This document shows positions 12,322-23,900 of a DNA stretch of 64,000 nucleotides, piece after piece. Source of the stretch: Musa acuminata AAA Group. Its lineage: Eukaryota; Streptophyta; Magnoliopsida; Zingiberales; Musaceae. Below the pieces are notes generated by a model. It was not told the origin of the DNA. It ran no database searches and saw nothing but the letters and a program-made list of their open reading frames with translations. The stretch spans positions 22,601,001 to 22,665,000 of the forward strand of contig NC_088345.1 of NCBI RefSeq assembly GCF_036884655.1. Direction: 5' to 3'. The translations under genes and the position numbers were made by a program. How positions within the stretch are numbered: the first letter of the stretch is position 1; every line of letters begins with the position of its first letter.

Positions 12322-12673
12322 TGTTAGGACTCTAGCTTGGAAAGTCCTAATTGAGAGGGACATTCATGTAAAACCTACCTAAGCCAACCCCTATTAAAGA
12401 GGTGAAGAGGCCGGCTAGGGTTAGGAGGTTGTTTCCTAGAGAAGAATAAGGAGTTGTAAAGGAATAGGAGTCTTGAGTTGGAGTCCTATTGGGAGTTAGG
12501 GTTTAGAAGCCCTATAAATAGTTATGTATTCCTCCTCTTTTCATAAACAATAGATGAATCTTTTCTGCAGCCTTTGAGCAGCAACTTGGAGGGAGGAACC
12601 CCTATAGAGTTCCAAGGAGGCCGATCCCCTAAAGAGATCAACCCCAAGTTTAGAATCTGCAAGGGTTCTAACA
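12322..12673 (+). repeat. Element J 5' LTR
   Basis: 352 bp. It begins with a hairpin-capable end (TTAGGACT ... AGTCCTAA). The TATA box, TATAAATA, is at 12513-12520, with the probable transcription start in the following CT-rich stretch. It ends TTCTAACA next to the primer site. Confidence 0.92.
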
Positions 12674-12675
12674 CC

Positions 12676-12687
12676 TGGTATCAGAGC
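12676..12687 (+). promoter_or_regulatory. Primer binding site (tRNA-iMet), element J
   Basis: TGGTATCAGAGC, two bases after the LTR end. Confidence 0.92.
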
Positions 12688-13946
12688 AGGATTCTTGGCA
12701 TCTCGCTGCCCTTCCACTGCCATCCATCAACCCTCCACAACCGCCCAAAGCAATTCCCACAATTGCTTAAGAGATCGTTGCCAAATTCCGCCATCATCTC
12801 CACCACCACGGATCATCCTTTGATCTCCCCGTGAATTGCAACAGGTTCTTGTTTTCTACCTTACTGCTGATGCAATTTAGTTATCCTTATTTGAAAATCT
12901 CAAAAAAAATATTCCTATATTTCTGCATAAACTTTTCGTCATAAAGTTTTCATCTCTATGACGAAAGATACATCGCAGAATTCCAACCGTATAGCACCGT
13001 CTTTTTTATCTTGCCACTGTGTTTTTTCTATCCAAATCTCTATGAAATTTTTATGACATCTTTGACATTTCCTAACAGCAGATTTCCTTTGGTTTTGTTA
13101 AAAAATTCTCAATATAAACCATTGATATTTTACGTCTAATCTGCTATACTTGAAAATCTACACTGTAAAATTTCAGCCGCATAGCACTGTTTGTTTGATC
13201 TTGATACTATGTTGTTTCTATCCAAATCTCCACGAAATTTTTATGATAGCTTTGACACTTCCTAACAATGGATTTCCCTTTGGTTTCATAAAAAATTTCT
13301 CAAAATAAACCACTGATCTCTTACGTCCAATCTGCTATACTTAAAAATCTGTGTTGCAGAAAATTTCAGCCGCATATTGTTGCCTTAACCCATCTATTTG
13401 CAAACTTTTTTGAATGAAATTTCTTATACACTTCATAGATCATCTTGGCTTCCATCTAAGATTGATATATTAAGAAATTCATCTCTAAATTTGATTTTGT
13501 GTTGCTGAAAAATTTTCGTCGTATCCCATTGAAATTTTTCGATGAGAATTCTACAATTGCAACTTGCACCAATTTCCTTGCTGTTATACTGTCGAAATTT
13601 TCTTGATTAAATTAGATATCCTTACTGTCATATAAACTGTGATTTTGCTTTCAATTTCCTCCTCAATTCTCTTAAGTTTTTGGTGGAAATTACGTCGAGA
13701 AACCGTTGTTTCTTTGATGACAATTCTACTCTTACAAGACAGCACATACTTGCTGCAACTTCCACTGATTTCTATCAAACCTTTGCTACCATCTACCATA
13801 GATCCAAAACTTTCATCTACAGCCCTAAAACTCCACCAAACCACATCCTCAAACTGCACCCAAAATAGCCACAAAACAAGCCTAAACCGCAGCCTACATC
13901 CACCAATGTACCAACCCTTTCGACCATCACCTCTCTTAACCAATAC
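12688..13946 (+). other. Untranslated leader of element J
   Basis: About 1.26 kb, AT-rich, with stops in all frames. The related element F has an equivalent leader (40005-41313, minus) with recurring words such as GCCGCATAGCA and TCCAAATCTC. Nothing else is recognisable. Confidence 0.7.
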
Positions 13947-14715
13947 ATGTCTTTAACCCGACAACAAAAGAGAGATCTTAACATTACAGATTTGGCGGCA
14001 TATACTATGGCATCTGAGGAGGTAATCAATGCTAAATTTGAAGCCTTCGAGGCGCGAATGGAGGATAAGATTCGGATACTCTTTACCGAACTTAGATTGG
14101 GCCGACCACTAAGCCCGAAGAAATCACATCAAGGAGAGAGCTTTGCCCAATCGCACCAAGCCCAAAGATATGACTTCCAAGAGAGAGGAAGCTCTATGAC
14201 CGACCCCAACTATCCATACATAAGAGTGGACCTCCCTAGATGGGAAGAAGAAGACCCGATTGGTTGGATCTCGCGCGCGGAGCGATATTTTCGGTACCAC
14301 AAAACCGCGGATGCATCTATGGTGAAAATTACAGCTATACATCTTGAAGGGGATGCTATACAGTGGTTTGACTGGTTTGAACATACTTATGGAGTCCATT
14401 CATGGTGACAATTCAAAGAAGGACTGCTGATCCGCTTCAGACCAATCGATTACGAGAATATTGACGGACAACTAGCAAAGATCCAACAAACCTCCACCAT
14501 TCAGGAGTATAAAACCAGGTTTGAAAGGTATCTAATCAAACTTATGATTGGTCTCAAAAACAACTATTGAGGACCTTCATTGAGGGCTTGAAGCCGGAGA
14601 TCCAAGGAGAAGTTAAAGCGCGACAACCGTATACGCTTATGGCAGCCATCTTTTTTGCACGACATCAAGAGGAGCAATTGAACCATGAAGCTCTGAGCGA
14701 TATGGTTAACAAGTA
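13947..14715 (+). pseudogene. gag: Broken gypsy gag, element J
   Basis: Starts at a true ATG (MSLTRQQKRD). It carries the Retrotrans_gag core: PRWEEEDPIGWISRAERYF, then MVKITAIHLEGDAIQWFDWF about residues 125-145. The frame stops at TGA 14406-14408, where F and G read on with Q/E-FK-GLL-RF, so the stop is a point mutation in the middle of the capsid domain. Homology (YENIDGQLAKI, then a frameshift) can be followed to about 14700. It would have encoded the particle protein. Confidence 0.85.
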
Positions 14716-14759
14716 ATATTGAAGCCCTCAGCCCCCCCCCCACTATCGACCAAGTCCCT

Positions 14760-15990
14760 ACACCAAATAGGTTAACAAGAGAAGAGCTTCGGGAGCGATA
14801 TACGAAGGGGTTATGTTGGTATTGTGACGAGCCGTAGAGCCGTGAGCATCGCTGTAGTAAAGGGACACTTATGATTGAACCAATAGAAGAAGAGGTCATT
14901 GAACATCTAGAAGAGAGCCTTGATCGTGAAGAAGATACAAAAGAAGAGCCACAACCAACCGAAGTTACGGTACATGCACTAGCCGGCTACTCAAACCCGC
15001 AAACGATGAAAGTTAGAGGCCTTCTCAAACAACAACTGATCATTGTTCTCATCGACATGTGCAGTACTAATAACTTTCTAAACAGTAAAGTTGTTATCCA
15101 TATGGCTTTACCTATCGAGAATTGCAGCAGGTTTGACGTTAAGGTCGCCGATGGATGGATTTTGAAGTATGATCGTAGGCGCCCGCAAGTGAAACTATTG
15201 CTGATCATAAGGCGTTACCAAGAGATAATTGCATATTTCTTCCTTCTCCCTCTTGATGATCATGAGGCCATGCTCAGAATTAAATGGTTGACAACATTAG
15301 GTGATATTTCTTAGAATTTTATGCAACTAATTATGAAATTTTACAGTAAGGAGAAATAGGTGATACTGAACGGGAAACGTGGGGGCGACGTAACGACGAT
15401 TTGCACACAACAAATGGAGAAGGTTTTGTATAAAGCATGCAGTGGCTTTTTGGCACAACTTGAGCAGCAAACTAAGGGAGAGTCAATAGAATTTTAAGAT
15501 CTAAACCTACTTCCTTTGCTTGCTAAATTTTTAGATATATTTGATGAACCGCACAACTTACCTCTTACCCATCGGGATGATCATTATATAACAATTCTTT
15601 CAGGCAAATCTCCAGCAAATACTCGGTCATATCAGTATCTACATCTACAGAAAGATGAAATAGAAAGGATTGTAAAATAGATGCTTGAAACAGGAATTAT
15701 TCGGCCAAGTTACAACCTCTACTCTTCACCGGTGCTACTTGTATGCAAGAAGGACGGAACATGGCGAATATATGTTGATTAACGAGCTCTCAATGGAATA
15801 ACCATCAAGGATAAATACCCTATTACAGTAGTGGATGAATTGCTAGATGAAAGGGAGTACAAATCTTCACAAAGCTGGACCTTCGATCCGGGTATCATTA
15901 AATACGAGTGTACGAAGAAGTCATACCGAAAACCACCTTTCGAACACACAACGACCACTATGAATTTTTGCTTTCTTCAACAAAAGGTGG
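14760..15990 (+). pseudogene. pol: Broken protease and partial reverse transcriptase, element J
   Basis: The 14871-15314 frame is a retroviral-type aspartic protease domain, but the catalytic triad D-T-G reads D-M-C (in VLIDMCSTNNFL), so it should be inactive. Element F keeps DTGSTNNFL at the same place. After several stops the RT N-terminus follows (YSSPVLL, then RALNGITIKDKYPI, 15720-15830), and its LDLRSGYH-type block is visible in another frame at about 15865-15950. The segment that should hold the catalytic F/Y-x-D-D motif is absent: homology jumps from HYEFL to QQKVEYLGHI. The same jump is seen in F. Confidence 0.82.
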
Positions 15991-17197
15991 AATATCTTGG
16001 GCATATCATATCAAAAGAAAGTGTGATGGTGGACCCCTTCAAAATTGGAGCAATGCAAAACTGGCCTACCCTGAGGAATATAAAATTACTACATGGCTTT
16101 TTGGGTTTAACAGGCTACTACTGTAAGTTCATGAAAAACTATGGAAAGATCAGTGCACCACTCACTTCTCTACTGAAAAATGATACCTTCCAATGGTCAG
16201 ACAAAGCCTCTGCTACCTTCGACAAACTTAAGGCAGCCATGACGACGATGCCGGTGCTAGCACCACCAGATTTCAACCGACCCTTCATCATTGAGGCCGA
16301 TGTATCTGGAGACAGAATGGGAGACGTTCTCATGCAAGATGATCGACCACTCACATACATTAGCAAGGTATTGTCTCCCCCCTATCAAAACATATTAATA
16401 TATGATAAGGAGATGCTCGCCATTGTGCACGAAGCAACGAGGTGGAGATCGTACTTGATCAGGCGATGCTTTCAAATCAAGACTGACTATAAAAGCCTAA
16501 AATATCTCTTGGAGTAGAAGATATCTTCCCCTGAGCAGCAAAAATGGGTAACAAAACTTCTTGGATTTGATTATGAAATAACTTACAAAAAGTGGAAAGA
16601 GAATGTTGTTGCAGATGCGCTTTCGCAACTACCTAAGCAAGCAGAATTTTCGGTCATTTCACTTCCGACGAGCAAGTTCCTTGAGGATATTAAAATGGAA
16701 TGGCAGGAAGATTCGGAGACTAGTAAGATCATAAAAAAATTGGAGGAAGCACCAAGCTCCGTGGCTCATTACAATTGGGACTCAAAAGAATTATACTATA
16801 AGGGACGCATTGTGCTTATAATAAATTCTACTTGTATCGTCACGAGCAAATTTTGGATAAAGTTATTCCATATGCAGGGTACTAAATTGAAAAGGAGTAT
16901 GGCATATCACCCACAAATCGATGGCCAGACAGAAGTTGTAAATAGGTGCTTGGAGACAGCCCAAAGCCACCCACCAAATATGACTATCCAAGGAGAACTC
17001 CAGACCCAACCAAGTGTCATTATTGATCGATGGATCATGACTCGACGATGATGACCCACTACTAAAGTGCTAATACAGTGGGTGAACCTACCAATAGAAG
17101 ATGCCACTTGGGAGAACTATGACGACTTGAAGATCAAATTCTCAAAATTCATGAATCGTCAGCCTCGAGGACAAGGCTGATTTGAAGAGGGCGGCTC
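15984..17197 (+). pseudogene. pol: RT connection, RNase H, deleted integrase and chromodomain-like tail, element J
   Basis: An open stretch 15831-16517 holds KVEYLGHIIS, the RT tail (LLHGFLGLTGYYCKFMKNYG) and RNase H (FIIEADVSG, then YDKEMLAIVHEATRWRSYL, near 16290-16460). A TAG at 16515-16517 breaks it. The integrase is reduced: [11 protein letters not shown] runs directly into [17 protein letters not shown], deleting the zinc finger and the first catalytic aspartates. After [11 protein letters not shown] there is another deletion, then VLIQWVNLPIEDATWENYDD (17069-17130), a chromodomain-like end typical of chromoviruses. A purine tract GAAGAGGGCGGC precedes the 3' LTR. Confidence 0.82.
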
Positions 17198-17549
17198 TGT
17201 TAGGACTCTAGCTTGGAAAGTCCTAATTGAGAGGGATATTCATGTAAAACCTACCTAAGCTGATCCCTATTAAAGAGGTGAAGGGGCCGGTTAGAGTTAG
17301 GAGGTTGTTTCTTATAGAAGAATAAGGAGTTGTAAAGGAATAGGAGTCTTGAGTAGGAGTCCTATTAGCAGTTAGGGTTTAGAAGCCCTATAAATAGTCA
17401 TGTATTCCTCCTCTTTTCATAAGCAATAGATGAATCTTTTCTGCAGCCTTTGAGCAGCAACTTGGAGGGCGGAACCCCTATAGAGTTCCAAGGAGGCCGA
17501 TCCCCTAAAGAGATCAACCCCAAGTTTAGAATCTGCAAGGGTTCTAACA
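17198..17549 (+). repeat. Element J 3' LTR
   Basis: 352 bp, the same length and ends as 12322-12673, with roughly 16 substitutions between them by eye. Confidence 0.92.
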
Positions 17550-17839
<290 letters not shown>

Positions 17840-18329
17840 AGGGGGCGGTCGGATCGTCTGGCGGTGATCTTGCAAAGAGATCATCTACACGCCCGAAGTC
17901 GATGCGGGATCTGTGCCGCGTCTATCCTCGGCTTGAGGGTGAGGAGTATCAGGCCTTGAGCATGGCTGGCCTTCCTACCAGGGAGCTGAGAACCCCCTAT
18001 GTTACTCGGTGGCCCGATCTTAAAGTTGACAGTCGTATCTGGGCTGACGGGCCGACGGCCCAGGAGTTTATCCGGGGGGCACTACATCCGACTATGGCCA
18101 AGGAACTTTATTGTTCCACTTCGGAGGTGCTGGCAGATCGGGCAGCTAAGTCATTAGTCTGGGTAAGTGGCGGCGTTCCACTTTTCGACGCCTCCTCTTT
18201 TGTGTGGGTCCTGATGTTACTTCTGGTGTAGGGTCAACACTATGCCATGGCGCTGATTGCCCAAGTCCTTGATGTCGGGTGGGTGATCGAGCGTCAAGCG
18301 GACACTTATGCTGCCCTTAATCTGGAGAA
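17840..18329 (+). pseudogene. Fragment of an intron-containing ORF, probably from a Tat-type gypsy element
   Basis: A GC-rich stretch unlike its AT-rich neighbours. The open frame includes DLCRVYPRLEGEEYQAL, then FIRGALHPTMAKELY and AAKSLVW, ending at 18162. A GTAAGT follows, and 69 bases later a GTAG acceptor at 18231 opens an in-frame continuation GQHYAMALIAQVLD (18232-18329). Both splice sites are canonical and the joined frame is uninterrupted. From memory, similar proteins (ALHP... then HYAMAL... followed by coiled coil) are common in monocot annotations and accompany Tat-lineage gypsy elements as an extra ORF; I cannot confirm that here. The left end abuts the H1 LTR and the right end abuts an LTR fragment, so start and end are missing. 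Confidence 0.45.
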
Positions 18330-18539
18330 TGTTAAAACCCTTACAGATTCTAAACTTGGGGTTGATCTCTTTAGGAGATCGACCTCCTTGTAACTCTATA
18401 GAGGTTCCTCCCTCCAAGTTATTGCTCAAAGGCTGCAGAAAAGATTCATCTATTGCTTATGAAAAGAGGAGGAATACATGACTATTTATAGGGCTTCTAA
18501 ACCCTAACTGCTAATAGGACTCCTACTCAAGACTCCTAT
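18330..18539 (-). repeat. Partial LTR of the J/F gypsy family
   Basis: Reverse complement of the last about 210 bases of the J LTR, starting TGTTAAAACCC and including the TATA region (CTATTTATAGGG). It is cut at 18539, where an H-type LTR fragment begins, so it is a rearranged remnant. Confidence 0.85.
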
Positions 18540-18686
18540 CCAAGGACATCACAATATATATATGCATTTATGCAATAGTTATAAAGTGATATACGCCAAA
18601 ATATAATAAGCAAAAAGATTCTGTATCAAGTCACACGTGTCATCACTCACGTGATTGGCTTGCTGGGCACCTATGACTAGTAACTA
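18540..18686 (-). repeat. Partial LTR of the H family
   Basis: Matches 17612-17838 (without the long TA run) and the reverse of 55130-55275. Its outer edge (plus CTAGTAA) directly adjoins element E integrase sequence. Confidence 0.85.
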
Positions 18687-21401
18687 TGACGAAGCATCAT
18701 TGTCCCGAAGCCAGAGGAAAAGTTCCGAGGAGGTCAAGTCCCCATTGGGCGAAAGGCCAAGCCGCCTCCATCAGGGTGAGAGGGACCGCTGGCTAGTGTT
18801 GTAGTCGGGCATGTCTCTGACACTATTGGCATTGTTGTTCGTATGATGTGGCGTCCTGACGCATGGTCGACCAGTAGTAACCTTGTTTGAGAGTCTTGAA
18901 GGCTAAGGTTCATCCTCCAATGTGCTCCCCACAAATCCCCTCGTGGAGTTTGGCGAGCACCATTTCGGCTTCTGGCAGCGCGAGGCAGCGTCGGAGAGGT
19001 TGAGAAAACCCTTTGCAGTATAGTTTTCCACCAATTATGCAGTACTAGGCTTGGGTGCGCCTCAGTCATCTCACGGCTACTGGATCATCGGGCTTCGTCC
19101 CGTCTTTCATGAAGCGAAGGATTTCTTCCATCCAGTTCGGTGAGACTTAAGTTTTAGTGATGTCGTGGGACTGTACTGTTGGCGCCATTATGGACTCGGT
19201 TGTTAGGGTAGCTTCCAGGCTGTGGGTGGAGGCCGACTTAGCTAGAGCTTCGGCCTATATGTTCTGAGCTCAAGGTTTTTAAGTGACTGAGAGACGATTG
19301 AAGAGACGGGTGAGCCATCATGCTTCTGTCAGGTATAACACCATGGTCAAGCCTCAAGCTTCGTAGTTCCCATTGACATGTCCTGTTACCAGTTGGGAAT
19401 TGCTGAACACTTCGAGGTCGACCACCTGCATCTCCAAGGCGAGGCGTAGGCCATGGAGTAGCGCTTCGTACTCGGCCTCGTTGTTGGTGGCTTGGAATTA
19501 TAATCGGAGCAATCTTTCATAGGTTTCGCCGGTTGGGCCCTTGAGGATAAGTCCGATCCTGGCGACCTCGACGGTGGCCGAGCCATCCACATGTAGGGTC
19601 CACGTGTGACTGTTGTTTTCCTATTCAACTATATGATCTTGAGGGGTTAGCTTTGAGATGAAATTGGCTAGTACCTGAGCTTTGATGGCGGTTCTAGGAG
19701 AGTACTGAATGTCAAAATCGCCGAGCTCAATCGACCACCGCAGCATTCAACCTAATGCATCGAAATTGGACAGGATTTGTTGTAGTGGCTGGTCGGTGAT
19801 GACTTTGATCGTGTGAGCTAGGAAGTAGGGTCATAGCTTTTGGGCTGTCTTCATTAGTGCAAGGGTCAGCTTTTCGATCAGGGAATACCGCACTTCGGGC
19901 CCATCGAGGACGTGGCTGACATAGTAGATAGGTTATTGTGTAGGTGACGTTTCCCGAACTAATACCAAGCTGACCGCTTATGCTGAGGCTGCCAAGTAAA
20001 GACCAAGGGTTTCTCCTGACTTTGGGGAGACGAGTCAGGGCAAGCGGACGAGGCATGCCTTCAATCTTTTGAAGGCTTCTTCACATTCTGGGGTCCATGT
20101 GAAGCTGTCGGCATGTCGTAGGGCCCGAAAGAAGGGGAGGCACTTGTTGCCTGATCATGACACGAATCTGCTAGTGTCACTAGCTTTCCGGCAAGGCGCT
20201 GTACCTCCTTGATCGAGCGGGGCGGATACATCTCGGTTATGGCCTGAACCTTCTCTAGGTTGGCATCTATCCCTCTCTAGTGGATGATGAAACCGAGGAA
20301 TTTTCCCGAGTTAACCCCGAAGATGCACTTTGCGGGATTCAAACGCATGTTGAATCGTCTAAGTGTTTGGAAGGTTTCTGCTAGGTAGGCTAGGTGTGTG
20401 CTTGCGGTTCTGCTTTTTATGATCATGTCGTCCACATATACTTCCATGTTCCTCCCGAGCTGGTGTTTAAATAGGTCATCGACCATTCTTTGGTAAGCAT
20501 TTTTCAGGCCGAAGGGCATTACTTTGTAGCAGTATACTCCTCCTCGGTGATGAAGGCTGTGTTCTCTTGATCTTTTGATGCCATTCAAATTTGGTTGTAA
20601 CCCAAAAACGCATCCATAAATGTAAGGAGTTCATAGCCTGCTGTGGCGTCGGCTAGTTGGTCTATCCTTGGAAGTAGATAGCAGTCTTTGGGGCATGCTC
20701 TGTTGAGATCAGTATAGTCAACGCACATCCGCCAGTTCCCATTGGGTTTTTTAACAAGGACTACATTTGATAGCCATCGAGGGTACTTTACCTCGGTAAT
20801 AAACCCTACCTCTTTGAGGTGGTCGACCTCATCAGAAATCACCTTCTGTCGGTCTAGAGCGAACTTCCTTGGCCTTTGCTTTACTGGCCTAGCCCCGGGG
20901 TCGATGTTGAGCTGGTGTTGGGCCACTTCCTAGTCAATCCCTGGCATTTCCTTGGAGGACCATGCGAATACGTCTGCATTTCTTCTTAGGAAATTGATTA
21001 GCTGGAGCTGATTTTCTTCTGGTTGAGCTGTCCCGATTTTTACGGTCAGATCGGGTTGGTTCCTTTTCAAAGGCACCTTGGTGAATTGCTCCGAGGGTTC
21101 AAGGTGTTCCGGTGTCAAGGCTCCTTCTCGGGGATCCTGGTCTTGGGGGCGTGACCTCCTCGAGAGAGCGACTATTGTAAGGTAGCATCACCTTGATTCT
21201 CCTGGATAGCTTCATGATTCCCCAATCCCTACTGAAGTTGGAAATTTGATGGCCCGATGGTAGGTAGAGACTACCGCTTTTAGTTTATTGAGCGTCGGAC
21301 GACCAAGGATGACGTTGTAGGCCGAAGGTAGGTCGACTACCATGAAGGTAGTCATGGTCGTCTTGGTCCTTGGTTCTTCCCTGATGGTGACGGGGAGTGT
21401 G
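18687..21401 (-). pseudogene. pol: Element E pol (protease end, RT, RNase H, integrase start), Tat-type Ty3/gypsy
   Basis: Read on the minus strand from 21401 downward. The protease C-terminus (VVDLPSAYNVILGRPTLNKL) is in 21212-21433. RT is 20926-20277: LVKKPNGNWRMCVDYTDLNRACPKD, then VMPFGLKNA and EVYVDDMIIKS with the catalytic YVDD intact, but broken by a stop and frameshift near 20585. RNase H follows (DGSATVE, then FQATNNEAEYEALLHGL, about 19600-19440), then an integrase zinc-binding region (QGYYW, CQRHA, 18900-18800). The sequence WPFAQWGLDLLG at about 18750 begins the integrase core, which is cut at 18687 by an H-type LTR fragment. Many stops show an old, dead copy. Confidence 0.85.
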
Positions 21402-23166
21402 TGTTGAATCTCGAATTTTGATGATGAAGTCAATTGTCATTTGTTATCTAATCTATATGTTGAGATAAGTGTGCAGGATTAACTATGATGAAAGTAAGAT
21501 ATGCTTTAGGAGTTGCGCCGGAGTTAAGACAATGATCACGTTGGGAGTTCGAGAGTTTGACGGAAGTTCGAACAGTCGTCGGAGGTTCTGCGGGAACAAA
21601 TCCGAGAAGTTCATAAGCTTGCTAAAGAAGCTCATCGGAACTCGCCAAGTGGATCATCGCAAGTCCAGGAGTTTGCCGGAAGTCCGCAGGAGCATCACCG
21701 AGGGTTCATCGGATGATCGACGGAAGTTCACCGGAAGCTCGTCAGAAGAAGCGATTGATGCACCGAAGCAAGTTGCAGTAAATGCCTTAGGAAATATCAT
21801 AGTTAGCACAATGATTAAGTTGGAAATGGGAGGTGATCCCATTAACATAATCTTGGGAAAATTGGGCCCCTGAAAAACCCAAATTGGGCCGAAAGGATCA
21901 ACCCATTCGGACCTTGATTTCTGCCAGGCGATTGAACCGCCCAAGCCAGAAGGTGGCACCGCTTGGGCTAAGTCTCCGAGCAAGACTGGGCGATGCAACC
22001 GCCCCAGCCAGGAGGTGGCACCACTTGGGCTCAGTCTCCGAGCGAGACTGGGCGGTGCAACCTCCCTTGACAAGAGGTGGCACCGCCTGAGCTCGGCCTT
22101 CGAGCTCTGGCAGGAGGTGCAACCGCCTCAGTCAGGCGGTGGCACCACCTAAGCCCGGTCTTCGAGCTCTGGCAGGAGGTGCAACCGCCCCTGACAGGAG
22201 GTGGCACTGCCCAAAGGCTCAGTCTTCGAGCTCTGCTAGGCGGTGCAACCGCCTCAGTCAGGAGGTGCAACCGCCAGATCCCGGAGTTCCGGGAATTGAC
22301 AGTTTTGAGCTCCAAATTCAAACTGGGTTGGGGCCTATAAATACCCCACCCTTTCAGCACTGAAAGGGCACAAAACATACACCGAAATCCTGATCTTGTT
22401 CTGTGATTTTTAGAGCTCAAAATTGTTGTAAAGGCCAAAAGTTCTTCTCCCTCTTTTCTTCCAAGTTCTGAGATTTAAAGAGAGGAGAGAAATTTCTGTA
22501 AGGGTTGTCTCCAAAGCTCGTCAAAAGGAGTAAAACTGTAAAAGGGTGGTTGGCGTTCGCTTATTGAAGGAAGGCCTCTAGTTGACGTCGGTGACCTTGT
22601 CAGTGGAGGAAGCCAAAAGTGGAGTAGGTCAAGAGTGACCGAACCACTCTAAATCTCGGTTTGCATTTACTTTGAGCATATTATCTTTACTGCAAACCTC
22701 CTCAAAAGGTTACTGCTTTCTGCGCATATACGATTGGGTTTCAAGCTTTGCACTTTTCGAATCGACGTTTAGAAGTAAATCGATTTTATCGTACGATCAT
22801 CATATTTCAGTTTGCATTTACGTTTTTATTTCTATCATAACTACAAACTGCCTTTATATCCATGCTTAAACTGCATCTCGCTTAATAAAGTGATTTACGA
22901 ATCAGCATTTAGACGTAAATCAGTTTTTTCGTACGAATATCATATTTCAGTTTGCGCCTACTATCTGATTTGAATCATAACTACAAACTGCATTTATATA
23001 TTTGCTGCATCTCGCTTAAACAAAAGTTAAAGTGATTTATGAATTGGCTTTCTTACCGAAATCACTTTTAACGAACGAACGTAGTTTTTATTTTAATCGT
23101 AGAAGGTTTTCCGCTGCACTAATTCACCCCCCCCCTCTCCCCCTCTTAGTGCTCTTGATCCTAACA
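21402..23166 (+). repeat. Element D 5' LTR (1765 bp)
   Basis: From TGTTGAATCTCG to GATCCTAACA. It contains an array of GGCGGTGCAACCGCC-like dyads at about 21940-22280, a TATA box (CTATAAATACC, 22334-22344), and a C-rich run at about 23126-23143 near the U5 end. Confidence 0.92.
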
Positions 23167-23168
23167 AT

Positions 23169-23180
23169 TGGTATCAGAGC
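23169..23180 (+). promoter_or_regulatory. Primer binding site (tRNA-iMet), element D
   Basis: TGGTATCAGAGC, two bases after the LTR end. Confidence 0.92.
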
Positions 23181-23216
23181 GGGGTTAACTCTCAAACGGA
23201 TTAAAACCCAAGAGAG

Positions 23217-23900
23217 ATGGCATACACCGGAAACCAAGAGAGCCATTCTATTACACGTCCACCCATGTTCAATAGGATGGACTACACCTATTGGAAGACC
23301 CGAATGAGGATCTTTCTTATTTCTATGGATTTTGAACTTTGGAATCTTGTCGAAAATGGATTTTCGAAGTCTTCTCTTCCAATGATCGATTGGAATGAAT
23401 TGGAGAAGAAGGCTTTCGCTCTTAATGCAAAGGCTATGAATGCCTTATTTTGTGCACTTGATAAAAACAAGTTCAACCGTGTTTCGGTTTGTGAAACTGC
23501 ATTTGATATTTGGCATACACTCGAAGTGACTCACGAAGGCACAAGTAGAGTGAAAGAGTCAAAAATCAATCTTTTGTTACATTCTTTCGAACTTTTCCGG
23601 ATGAAACCGAGTGAGACTATTGGCGACATGTTTATCCGTTTCACGGATGTCGTTAACGGTCTAAAAGGACTCGGAAAAAGTTTTTCGGATTTTGAGCTCG
23701 TAAATAAGATTCTAAGATCCCTTCCTAAGAGTTGGGATCCTAAAGTCACTGCTATTCAAGAGGCGAAAGATCTAAATAACTTCCCTCTTGAAGAACTAAT
23801 CGGGTCATTAATGACCTACGAGATGACTTGCAAAGCTCATGAAGAGCAAGAGGACATCCTTCCAAAGAACAGGAAGGAAATGACACTCAGAACTTCAAAA
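23217..23900 (+). pseudogene. gag: Copia gag, element D, cut by element C
   Basis: Begins MAYTGNQESHSI at a true ATG and is open for 228 codons with the same core as the B gag (LNAKAMNALFCALD, EVTHEGTSRVKESK, LRSLPKSWDPKVTAIQEAKD). It is truncated at 23900, where the LTR of element C starts. The part lost includes the acidic region and both zinc knuckles. Function would have been particle assembly; this fragment cannot package RNA through a zinc knuckle. Confidence 0.88.

Larger units (their letters stand above)
12322..17549 (+). mobile_element. Element J: non-autonomous chromovirus-type Ty3/gypsy element
   Basis: Flanked by two 352-bp LTRs (12322-12673 and 17198-17549) that start TGTTAGGACTCTAGC and end TTCTAACA. 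It has an iMet-type primer site after the first and a polypurine tract before the second. The interior runs gag, protease, part of reverse transcriptase, RNase H, part of integrase and a chromodomain-like tail, all degraded by stops. The two LTRs differ at about 16 positions by eye, so this is an older insertion than A or F. It sits in the H1 LTR; a clear target duplication is not visible (GTTTT against ATTTA). Confidence 0.9.
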
